Source: ZC4RG20 sp963782445
Lineage (GTDB): Bacteria > Pseudomonadota > Gammaproteobacteria > Steroidobacterales > Rariloculaceae
Reading direction: 5' to 3'
DNA: 64,000 nucleotides
Assembly: GCA_963782445.1 (NCBI GenBank)
Contig: CAWAJM010000001.1
Location: 2,418,001 to 2,482,000 of the forward strand
Of the stretch, positions 26,761-33,744 are shown one piece after another. How positions within the stretch are numbered: the first letter of the stretch is position 1; the number at the start of each line of letters is the position of its first letter. The position numbers and the translations under genes are program-made. Below the pieces are notes generated by a model. It was not told the origin of the DNA. It was given only the letters and a program-made list of their open reading frames with translations, and did not search any database.

Positions 26761-27572
26761 TCGTCCCGCATCCCGAGAGCCGCGCTTACGTCGAAGCGAT
26801 CATCCGCTACACCGATCCTTCGAGCGCCGGCGGGCAGCTCAAGGTAGACGACCACGCAAGCTCGAGTTTCGAACTGCACGAGCATGTGCTTCGCATCCAC
26901 AATGCGCGCCGCGACGCGGACGAGATCTCGTTCGAGCAGTGTGGGTTCACGATGGTCCGCCATAAGACGGCCGCGAACCTGCTCGACAAGCGCGCCGTCG
27001 AGCGGACGTACTACAAAGAGGCCGAGGCGATCGTCAAGCAGCTCACCGGCGCCAGCGAGGTCATCGTCTTTCTCGATCTCGTGCGCAGTGAAGCGCGGGG
27101 CCCCGAGGCGCAGGGCGTCGAACCGGCCGCCAACGCGCATGTCGACTTCGACGAGCGCAGCGTGCGGCTCTGGGTCGAGACGCTCCGGCCCGACGATGCC
27201 GACCGCCTGCTCGCGAAGCGCTTCGTCAACATCAATCTCTGGCGGCCCATCCGCCCCGTCGAGCGCAAGCCGCTGGCGCTATGCGATGCCCGCAGCATCG
27301 TTGCCGAGGATCTGATCCCCATCGTCATCGACGGCCGTCCGGACGACCCGGCAGGCCCGTTCTCGGGCTTCAATCTGGTCTACAACCCGCAGCACCGCTG
27401 GCACTACTATCCGCAACTGCAGGTCGACGAGGTGCTCGCGTTCAAAATCTTCGACTCCGACGGCACTCGGCCCTATCTTGCAGCCCACACGGCCTTCGAC
27501 GATCCGACCTCGCGTGCCGACGCTCCGAAACGGCTCAGCATCGAGGTGCGTACGATCGCCTTCATCGATTGA
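26757..27572 (+). CDS. CmcJ/NvfI-like putative oxygenase
   Basis: A 271-aa cytoplasmic protein starting at GTG 26757 inside the tannase stop (GTGA overlap). It has RIHNARRDADEISFEQCGFTMVRH, ANAHVDFDE (an HxD pair as in the Fe/2-oxoglutarate facial triad), VNINLWRPIRPVERKPLALCDARS, HRWHYYPQLQVDEVLAFKIFDS and YLAAHTAFDDP. I recognise this as the CmcJ/NvfI (GA4 desaturase-related) family, with members in cephamycin methoxylation and fungal meroterpenoid chemistry. Coupling to a tannase-type esterase suggests the released phenolic or acyl product is its substrate; this is inference. Confidence 0.78.
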   Translation: MIVPHPESRAYVEAIIRYTDPSSAGGQLKVDDHASSSFELHEHVLRIHNARRDADEISFEQCGFTMVRHKTAANLLDKRAVERTYYKEAEAIVKQLTGASEVIVFLDLVRSEARGPEAQGVEPAANAHVDFDERSVRLWVETLRPDDADRLLAKRFVNINLWRPIRPVERKPLALCDARSIVAEDLIPIVIDGRPDDPAGPFSGFNLVYNPQHRWHYYPQLQVDEVLAFKIFDSDGTRPYLAAHTAFDDPTSRADAPKRLSIEVRTIAFID

Positions 27573-27645
27573 CGTGCGCTCGGACCGCTTTGGCGTCGAC
27601 GTTACGTTGGCGGCAGGCTTCAGGGTCGGGACACGTTGGCAGCGG

Positions 27646-27763
27646 GCTTCAGGCTCGGCGCAAGGGCGGTGACGGGACCGCCGTGAACCCGTCCCTGGGG
27701 GCCCGCAGAGCGCCATCCGTGGCGCTCAGCGTCCCGTCACCGCCCTTGCGCCGAGCCTGAAGC
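27646..27763. repeat. Palindromic element with 33-bp perfect arms
   Basis: Arms at 27646-27678 and 27731-27763 are perfect inverted repeats of 33 bp (beginning GCTTCAGGCTCGGCGC). The 52-base centre, read on the minus strand, contains GAGCGCCACGGATGGCGCTC followed by a CAGGGACGGGTTCAC-type segment. That is the same core layout as the elements at 27929-28111, 29210-29394, 60591-60740 and 52195-52270. A degenerate direct copy of part of the left arm (GGCAGGCTTCAGGGTCGG) lies just upstream at about 27611-27630. No coding function. Confidence 0.85.
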
Positions 27764-27928
27764 CTGGATACGTCTGCGGCCGTAGCCGCTGAAGACCGTA
27801 CCATCGGGGTCGGCGGCAGCCGTTCAGACTGCGCAGGGCAAACGGGCTGGCGCCTGCAGCAGCCGTGGGGAATCGCGCGGGCCGCACCGACTGCCGTCTT
27901 TCACCAAGAATCTCCTCGCGCCGTGGCA

Positions 27929-28111
27929 GCAGGATTCATGAACCCGCCGGCCTCGCAGAGGAATCGCGTGCAGACGGGCGCTTTCGGGGCCGTGCGCGCC
28001 AGGACGGCGCGCTACGGAGGCTCCAGGGAAGGATTCACGCCGTCCCCGAAAGCGCCCGTCTGCACGCGATTCCGGCTGCCACCTACCTGAAATGCCGTTC
28101 GTGAAGCATGC
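27929..28111. repeat. Palindromic element, copy A
   Basis: The inner arms 27960-27989 and 28044-28073 form a perfect 30-bp inverted repeat (starting GGAATCGCGTGCAGACGG). The centre holds GCGCGCC-AGGAC-GGCGCGC at 27994-28012. Outer, weaker arms (GATTCATGAAC on the left, GTTCGTGAAGCATGC on the right) extend it to about 183 bp. It lies between the CmcJ-like gene and the frameshifted gene at 28128. Together with the preceding element and linker it forms the composite repeat 27745-28111, imperfectly repeated at 29056-29394. Confidence 0.85.
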
Positions 28112-28127
28112 GGCCGCAGGCCGACCC

Positions 28128-28953
28128 TTAAGGAGTGATGCGGCTGACGCGATGCAGCTTGCCGTCGCCGGCCGTGCCCACGAGGAGATTACCCGCCTGG
28201 TTCGCCTCCTGGCAGATGTATTCGTAGAGCTCCGTCCCGGCCTCCCAGCGTAGGCCGAAGCTCGCCGTCCAGGGTTTCGTGTAGGCACCGGGATCGTCGA
28301 ACGTGATCGAGTACTTCATATGCGTGGCGTCGAGCCGCGTCAGGCGCTCGAGGGTGTGCAGCCGGCTCGTGTGCGGCAAACCCATGCGATCCGGCCAGAA
28401 GCCTTCGTTGTAGCCGACCGTGTCAATGACCAGCGTGTCGCCGTCCCACCAGCCGATCGAGTGCCCATAGTACCTGGGCACGAAGTTCTTGGGATGAGAC
28501 CGCCCGTCCATGTAGACCGTCCGGAAGGTATGGGGGCCGCCGATGTCGAAGATGTAGATCCTCTTCAGGCGCTTGAAACTCGTCGATCTCGACACCGTAG
28601 GGCGTGATGAACTGGCGGGCCGCGCCCGACGGCTTGCAGCGCGTGTGCGGCTCCATCCTCGTCTTCTGGCGCTCGTCCCATTGCGCCCTGGCCCAGGGCT
28701 CGAACGGAATCTGGGCGAGCGGTATCAGCGGTGTCACGATGACCTTGCTCGGCACCCAGACGCCTTTGTCTGCCGGTGTCGCACCGCCGAGCAGCACCCG
28801 GCCTGCGCCATTGCGGGGAGCGGGCAGCGGCGCGGCTTTGTCCGCGGCCTTGCCGCGCTGGGCGGCGCAGGGCGAAAGGCTCGCGAGCGACAGCAGCGCG
28901 GCCGCGGCAAGCGGCAAAATCGTGCGTCCCATGGTCTCCCCCAAGCGCATCAT
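28128..28953 (-). pseudogene. Secreted GxSxGxWDG-motif protein gene with a +1 frameshift
   Basis: The 5' part encodes a signal peptide (LPLAAAALLSLASLSPCAAQ) and runs to RQFITPYGVEIDEF. The rest continues one base later from KRLKRIYIFDIGGPHTFRTVYMDGRSHP, through YYGHSIGWWDGDTLVIDTVGYNEGFW, to the stop. Deleting one A from AAA at 28576-28578 (TTT on the coding strand) restores EIDEFKRLKRIY and about 274 aa. It is a homologue of the genes at 30262 and 31190, sharing the G-x-S-x-G-x-W-(D/E)-G motif and the PxT-TASFGLRW C-terminal region. The family is unnamed and of unknown function. Large imperfect direct repeats flank it. Confidence 0.75.
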
Positions 28954-29055
28954 CGCGAACCCTCGCCGACTCTACCCTCGTGTGCGGCGACTGTGCAACG
29001 CACGCGGACGCGACGGCGCGCGGCGGCGCCAAGCCGCTCGGCCTTCGGGAAGGCG

Positions 29056-29394
29056 CTTGCGCCGAGCCTGAAGCCGGATACCGACGCGGCTGTAGCTCAA
29101 GACCGCTGAGCCGGCGCTTGGGGCAGTTGTCCGGCTGCCGCATCGTTCGGAGCCGCAGCGAGCCCGCGGACTGCCGACTGTGCACCAGTGATTTCCTCGC
29201 GCCGTCACGGCATGATTCATGAACGGCCGCCGCCTCGCAGAGGAGTCTCGTGCAGACGGGCGCTTTCGGGGCCGTGCGCGCCAGGGATGGCGCGCTACGG
29301 AGGTTCCACGGACGGATTCACGCCGTCCCCGAAAGCGCCCGTCTGCACGAGACTCCGGCAACCGCCGACGCGCGAACCCGTTCGTGAATCATGC
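29056..29394. repeat. Composite repeat containing palindromic element, copy B
   Basis: The palindrome proper is 29210-29394: 30-bp perfect inner arms at 29242-29271 and 29327-29356 (starting GGAGTCTCGTGCAGAC), a core of GCGCGCCAGGGATGGCGCGC, and outer arms GCATGATTCATGAACG and CGTTCGTGAATCATGC with one mismatch. The 150 bases to its left (29056-29209) repeat, imperfectly, the linker at 27745-27928, including CTTGCGCCGAGCCTGAAGC and CTGCCG...CCTCGCGCCGT. The whole is therefore a second copy of 27745-28111, on the other side of the broken gene. Confidence 0.8.
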
Positions 29395-29443
29395 GAACTA
29401 AGGCCAACGACCCGGGCACGCAGATCCTGTTACGCTACCTGCC

Positions 29444-29815
29444 ATGGAGGAATCACTCAACGTTTTCGACGAGCCCTTGGAAACCTGCAGCGGGAAGCCG
29501 CTGACCGGTTTCTTCCGCGACGGCTGCTGCAACACGGGCGACGAGGACTTAGGCTCTCACACGGTCTGCGTGCAGGTCACGCGCGAGTTCCTGGAGTTCT
29601 CTCGCTTTCGCGGCAACGACCTCTCGACACCGCGGCCGGAGTTCGGCTTCGTCGGACTCAGACCCGGGGACCGCTGGTGTCTATGCGCCGCACGCTGGAA
29701 GGAAGCACACGAAGCCGGAATGGCGCCGCGCATCTATTTGCGCGCGACGCATCGTCGGGCGCTCGGCATCGTGCCGCTCGAAGTCATGCGCAAGTTCGCG
29801 GCGGATCTGAACTGA
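29444..29815 (+). CDS. DUF2237 family protein
   Basis: A 123-aa protein matching DUF2237: NVFDEPLETCSGKPLTGFFRDGCCNTGDEDLGSHTVCVQVTREFLEFSRFRGNDLSTPRPEFGFVGLRPGDRWCLCAARWKEA. Conserved cysteines (TC, GCC, VC, WCLC) suggest metal or thiol chemistry. The family is widespread and uncharacterised. Length is normal. The gene is intact and lies between the repeat region and the DUF6152 cluster. Confidence 0.9.
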   Translation: MEESLNVFDEPLETCSGKPLTGFFRDGCCNTGDEDLGSHTVCVQVTREFLEFSRFRGNDLSTPRPEFGFVGLRPGDRWCLCAARWKEAHEAGMAPRIYLRATHRRALGIVPLEVMRKFAADLN

Positions 29816-29836
29816 TCCGCCGCGCCGCGCGTTCCG

Positions 29837-30247
29837 CTACTTGCTGGGGGCGCCGACGCCCGCCGAGCCCACGTTGAGGTTGGAGCCGTCGGGCAGCGTC
29901 ACGGAGGCGCCGCTCGCCCGGAAACCGCCGGCGCGCGAGCGATAGCCGAGGACGGTCACGACCGTGCCGGCCGGCAGCGAACTGCGGTTCCAGCCGCGGC
30001 GAATCAGCGCGTTCGGCGCACCGCCTTCGATCGCCCACTGCTGAACCTCGCCGCTGTCCGTCGTCACCTTGAGATAGATGTACGAATGCGGATTCGTGAA
30101 CACCATGCGGACGACCTCGCCCGTCAATTTGATCGGCTGGTTGATGTCGAACTCGGCCGCAAAGGAATGGTGGGCGACAGCCGGAGCAGTGGCGCCGAAG
30201 GTCATGAAGGCGGCGAGGGCTGAAGCGGCGAATAGACTGCGTGACAT
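29837..30247 (-). CDS. DUF6152 family secreted protein
   Basis: A 136-aa exported protein. A signal peptide (MSRSLFAASALAAFMTFGATAPAVA) is followed by HHSFAAEFDINQPIKLTGEVVRMVFTNPHSYIYLKV, the characteristic DUF6152 start, and QQWAIEGGAPNALIRRGWNRSSLPAGTVVTVLGYRSRAG. The fold is probably an OB-like beta barrel. ATG 30247 has GAGG about 7 nt upstream. An alternative ATG at 30265 overlaps the upstream stop as ATGA and adds 6 residues. It is co-directional with the secreted protein gene at 30262, as is usual for this family in soil proteobacteria. Function unknown. Confidence 0.82.
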   Translation of the reverse strand: MSRSLFAASALAAFMTFGATAPAVAHHSFAAEFDINQPIKLTGEVVRMVFTNPHSYIYLKVTTDSGEVQQWAIEGGAPNALIRRGWNRSSLPAGTVVTVLGYRSRAGGFRASGASVTLPDGSNLNVGSAGVGAPSK

Positions 30248-30261
30248 GGTGAACCTCGTGC

Positions 30262-31146
30262 TCATTCGGGCGGCGGTGTACGTCCGGCGCCGGCGGCGCG
30301 CTCGGAGTCTGTCGACTCGGACGCTTTGGGCGCTTTCGTCATCAGGTCGCCGTAAAGCAGTTTTTCGGAGAACTCCACACAATTGAACTCGAGTAAGCGG
30401 GCGTTCTTCTCCACGCGTCGATAGAGGGGCATGCGAATCGTCCACGGCCGCGTGAAGACCTGTGGATCGTTGATCGTGGCCTCGTAATCCAAAACGTCGT
30501 CGCTGACCTTCTTGTAGCGCTCGGTCACGAGAAGCGCCGAGCTGTGGTAGTTGCCGGCACGGTCGAGCCACGTCTGGTCGATATTCGAATTGACCTTGAT
30601 TACGAGCGTATCGCCGTCCCAGGACCCATTGGACCGCCCCATCCAAAGGTCCACGGGCGCGATCTTGTGGTCCTTGGGATTCATGTACACGGGACGATTC
30701 GCGTTCGCGTACTCGTAGGCGAACAGAATGATGTCCCCCTCGCCCTGAACGATCTCGAACGGGTACGGCATGTAGGTCGCCCGCGGGATGCCAGGCATGA
30801 AGCACTTGGTCTCCGGGTCGTCCGCGGGCCAGCCGGCGCGATTACGCCCGCGCTGCGCGAGGGCTTCGGGCTTGTACGGAATCGTGCCGCCGACGACGAC
30901 GCTCTGCCCCGCCGGCACGGCGCCGAGCGCACCGAGCTGCCAGAGCTCGTCCCGGGATGCCGCCGAATGGCCCTCGAGATTCCAGTAGGCCGTATTCATG
31001 GCCTGCCAGATGCCGTTGAGGTTCGGCTTGCCGTCTATACGCTCGGGACGCTGGCGCTGCTGCGCGTCGGCCGCCTGGCCGGGCCCCAACACCGAGACGA
31101 AGACGAGCGCGACGACGGTAACAATGGCTGGAAGGTGACGCGACAT
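30262..31146 (-). CDS. Secreted protein of the GxSxGxWDG family
   Basis: A 294-aa exported protein with a signal sequence (MSRHLPAIVTVVALVFVSVLG) and RIDGKPNLNGIWQAMNTAYWNLEGH. Further segments are CFMPGIPRATYMPYPFEIVQGE, MGRSNGSWDGDTLVIKVNSN and INDPQVFTRPWTIRMPLYRR. These align by eye with the homologues at 28128 and 31190. The ATG at 31146 lacks a ribosome site, but a perfect TATAAT lies 8 nt upstream, consistent with a leaderless transcript. Upstream ATG codons at 31164 and 31209 would enter the divergent gene. It is followed by DUF6152. Function unknown. Confidence 0.78.
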   Translation of the reverse strand: MSRHLPAIVTVVALVFVSVLGPGQAADAQQRQRPERIDGKPNLNGIWQAMNTAYWNLEGHSAASRDELWQLGALGAVPAGQSVVVGGTIPYKPEALAQRGRNRAGWPADDPETKCFMPGIPRATYMPYPFEIVQGEGDIILFAYEYANANRPVYMNPKDHKIAPVDLWMGRSNGSWDGDTLVIKVNSNIDQTWLDRAGNYHSSALLVTERYKKVSDDVLDYEATINDPQVFTRPWTIRMPLYRRVEKNARLLEFNCVEFSEKLLYGDLMTKAPKASESTDSERAAGAGRTPPPE

Positions 31147-31153
31147 ACGAATT

Positions 31154-31159
31154 ATTATA
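31154..31159 (-). promoter_or_regulatory. Consensus -10 box TATAAT for a leaderless gene
   Basis: On the minus strand the sequence is TATAAT followed by AATTCGT and then the ATG at 31146. This places the expected transcription start at or one base from the start codon. There is no good -35 (CTCCCC at about 17 bp) and no Shine-Dalgarno sequence. It lies in a 43-bp divergent spacer that is notably AT-rich for this genome. Confidence 0.5.
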
Positions 31160-31189
31160 TCCATGAAAAGTTCGGCGGGGAGAATAAGC

Positions 31190-32395
31190 ATGCGGAGCAC
31201 TTTGTTCAACCGGGTCGCGGGTCGCGCCGTCTCTTGCGCTCAGGCTGTGCGAGTCGGGAGCCGGCCGCCCGCGCTCGCACCGCTGGTCGCGGCGATGGGC
31301 CTCGCGTGGCTCTCGGCCACGCAGGCGCAGGACGCGGCCGCGCCTGCGCCCAAGACACCGGTGCCCGCAGAGCAGAAGGCCGCCGCCGCGAACCCGAATT
31401 GGCAGGCGCCCCGCCTGTCATGGGGCGATCCGGATCTCCAAGGCACCTTCACGAGCCGCGACATGAGCGGCATCCCCATGCAGCGCCCGGTCCAGTACGG
31501 CACGCACGAGACGCTGACGCCGGAGCAGTTCGCCATGCGCGTCAAGCACGGCGCCGGCGGCCTCGCCGCGTTGGCGGGCAGCCAGGACAACACCGATCGC
31601 CTGCAGCTCAGCGCGCTCGACTCGGCCGAAACGGGCACGCGCACGTTCGGCTACACCTCGTACATCATCGATCCGCCCGACGGCCGCATGCCGGCGCTCA
31701 CGCCCGAGGGCCGCAAGCGGCAAGCCATGGTTCATCGCGGCCAGTCGAACGGGCCGTTCCACACGATGGCGGACTTCTCGTATTACGACCGCTGCATTAC
31801 GCGCGGCATTACAGGCTCCATCCTGCCCTCCCTTTACGGCGATGCCATGCGCATCGTGCAGTCGCCGACGGAAGTCGCGATCAGCTACGAAATGCTCCAC
31901 GACACGCGCATCATTCCGCTGGACGGGCGGCCGCCCGTGGCGTCCGGTATCCGCGAATACATGGGCTCCTCGGTCGGCCACTGGGAAGGCAACAGCCTCG
32001 TCGTCGAAACGACCAATCTGACGGGCAAGCTGACCGTCGGGCGCATGGGCCACAGCAAAGACCTGAAGCTGACGGAACGATTCACGCGCATCGATCCGGA
32101 CATGATCAACTACGTCGTGACCGTGGACGATCCGCGCACGTTCGAGAAGCCGTGGACCTTTCGGCTCACGCTCACGACCCAGCCGGGCTACGAAGTGCTC
32201 GAATACTCCTGCCACGAGGGCAATTTCTTCGTGGCCAACGCGCTGCGCGCCGAAAAGGAGTACGAGCAGCGGGTGGCAGAGGCCAAGGCCAAGGGCGAGC
32301 CCATCCCGAAACGCGACGCGCCGCAGGGCGCGGGGCTCGAGATCTACCGGGCGCCCACCGCGAGCGAAGCCGAGGACATCAACACGGAGAAGTGA
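31190..32395 (+). CDS. Secreted protein of the GxSxGxWDG family
   Basis: A 401-aa exported protein, the longest of three related genes. ATG 31190 is chosen for GGGGAG 8 nt upstream and the following signal sequence (about 1-48, ending ATQAQ). Segments: PRLSWGDPDLQGTFTSRDMSGIPMQRP, YDRCITRGITGSILPSLYGDAMRIVQSPTEVAISYEMLHDTRIIPLDGRPP, MGSSVGHWEGNSLVVETTNLTG, FTRIDPDMINYVVTVDDPRTFEKPWTFRLTL, and YEYSCHEGN-like EYSCHEGNFF. This is a recurrent architecture in soil Gammaproteobacteria and Acidobacteria with no assigned function. The 3' end overlaps the convergent rlmM-like gene by 17 nt. Confidence 0.78.
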   Translation: MRSTLFNRVAGRAVSCAQAVRVGSRPPALAPLVAAMGLAWLSATQAQDAAAPAPKTPVPAEQKAAAANPNWQAPRLSWGDPDLQGTFTSRDMSGIPMQRPVQYGTHETLTPEQFAMRVKHGAGGLAALAGSQDNTDRLQLSALDSAETGTRTFGYTSYIIDPPDGRMPALTPEGRKRQAMVHRGQSNGPFHTMADFSYYDRCITRGITGSILPSLYGDAMRIVQSPTEVAISYEMLHDTRIIPLDGRPPVASGIREYMGSSVGHWEGNSLVVETTNLTGKLTVGRMGHSKDLKLTERFTRIDPDMINYVVTVDDPRTFEKPWTFRLTLTTQPGYEVLEYSCHEGNFFVANALRAEKEYEQRVAEAKAKGEPIPKRDAPQGAGLEIYRAPTASEAEDINTEK

Positions 32396-33401
32396 GGCGC
32401 CGTTCGCTTGCCGTCACACCGGCGACCGTGAATTCCTCGCGGTCGTGAAACAGGTGCCGCACGAAGAGGCGGGCGCAGTGGGGCCGGAGCTGCGTGCGGA
32501 CTTCCTCGAGCAGGGCAACGGGGTCCGTCCGGCCGAACTTCAGGTTCACGACGAATCGCCGGCAGCGCCGCGCCGCGAGCCACGGCTCGAGTACCTCGCG
32601 CAGCACACGGCGCGGATCCTCCACCATGTCACAGAATAACCAGTCGACGCCCCGTCCTTGGGCGGGCACGAACCGAAAGGCGTCGCCGCGCACGTGGTCG
32701 ATCGAGACATTGCCCAGCGCGCCTTGTTTGAGGGGCCCGTTGTCGACGGCGATCACCTGCGCGCCGCGGCGCGCCGCGCTGTAGCTCCAGCCGCCGGGCG
32801 CCGCCCCGAGATCGACGACGGTTTCGCCGGGCCCGGGCTCGGCGCCCACGAGCCCATAGGCCTCCTCGATCTTGAGGTAGCTGCGGGAAGGCGCCGCCGG
32901 ATCGTCGGCCATGCGCTGCTGCCCTCCGAACCAGGCCTCGCGTGCGACGAAGCCCCGGTCGAAATCGACCAGGGGCACGTATAGGCCGCGGGCCTCCCCG
33001 CTGCGCGGCACCCGAGCGCTCGCGAGCCGTGCGACTCGCGCCATGCGTCGTTGGAGCTGGTGACGCAGCGCCGCCTCGACGTTGGCGGCGCGCCGCCCCA
33101 GGCCTTCCACGCCTGCAGCGGCAGATACGACCAACGGCCACGGCGCCTCGAAACGCTCGCCCCGCGCGCCGACCTGGAAGCGCTCGGCGGCCGCGTTCGC
33201 AAGCGCATTCACGGAAGGCGCACGGATCGGCTCCACCCGGCGGCAGACACTCTGCGCAAAGCACCACTCCGCGAGGTCGGAGGAGCCAGTCTTCGCAAGC
33301 AGCCATCCTGGGCCCGTCTCGGCTACCGCCAGCTCCCTATGCGCGGCCTCGCGCCCGAGCAGAGCCTCGAACCCGGGCGGGCAAGTGAGCAAGACGGTCA
33401 C
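32379..33401 (-). CDS. rlmM: 23S rRNA (cytidine-2498-2'-O)-methyltransferase, RlmM-like
   Basis: A 340-aa SAM-dependent methyltransferase. The N-terminal region (VTVLLTCPPGFEALLGREAA) corresponds to the THUMP-like part of RlmM. The C-terminal Rossmann domain has VVDLGAAPGGWSYSAARRGAQVIAVDNGPL (SAM site), WLFCDMVEDPRRV (catalytic Asp region) and FVVNLKFGRTDP (Lys), the K-D-K-type arrangement of 2'-O-methyltransferases. It would methylate C2498 of 23S rRNA. GTG at 33401 is the best start because it gives the family N-terminus; an upstream extension of 52 codons is Arg/Ala-rich. The length is near E. coli RlmM (366 aa). Confidence 0.85.
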   Translation of the reverse strand: MTVLLTCPPGFEALLGREAAHRELAVAETGPGWLLAKTGSSDLAEWCFAQSVCRRVEPIRAPSVNALANAAAERFQVGARGERFEAPWPLVVSAAAGVEGLGRRAANVEAALRHQLQRRMARVARLASARVPRSGEARGLYVPLVDFDRGFVAREAWFGGQQRMADDPAAPSRSYLKIEEAYGLVGAEPGPGETVVDLGAAPGGWSYSAARRGAQVIAVDNGPLKQGALGNVSIDHVRGDAFRFVPAQGRGVDWLFCDMVEDPRRVLREVLEPWLAARRCRRFVVNLKFGRTDPVALLEEVRTQLRPHCARLFVRHLFHDREEFTVAGVTASERRLTSPC

Positions 33402-33744
33402 GCTCGCCAGTCTATAGGCAGCCGGGCAAGACCACGAGCCGGGCGCCCGCCCTCGAGGCGGCGAGTGCCCGGACCCGGCGAGCGACGCGAGGAACTGCGG
33501 CCCTACGACCGCCGGCTGCTGGAGCGCCGCCGCCGCTAATGGCCCGCGGTCTTGCAATCGGCCGAAGCTGCTTCAATACTGTCCACATCCGTACCTGCCG
33601 CGAGGTCATCCGTCTACCGCTAACTTCTTGCTGCCGACACCAAGGTTGCGATTTCGGTCACTGGGAGGTCGGCCGAGTCGCATAAGACCGCGAAGGCAAA
33701 ACAGCGTTACAGTCAACTCATCGAACTCCGGGGGGAGAAGTAAG
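33402..33744. other. Intergenic region between rlmM and the TonB receptor gene
   Basis: About 340 bases with divergent flanking genes. The promoter and leader of the receptor gene should lie here, ending in GGGGGGAG before the ATG at 33745. No coding sequence, repeat or clear operator was identified. Confidence 0.4.

Noticed and set aside
27281..27760. Plus-strand ORF running into the palindromic element after the CmcJ-like gene
   Set aside because: It overlaps the 3' half of the real gene in another frame and ends in repeat sequence; no family resemblance.
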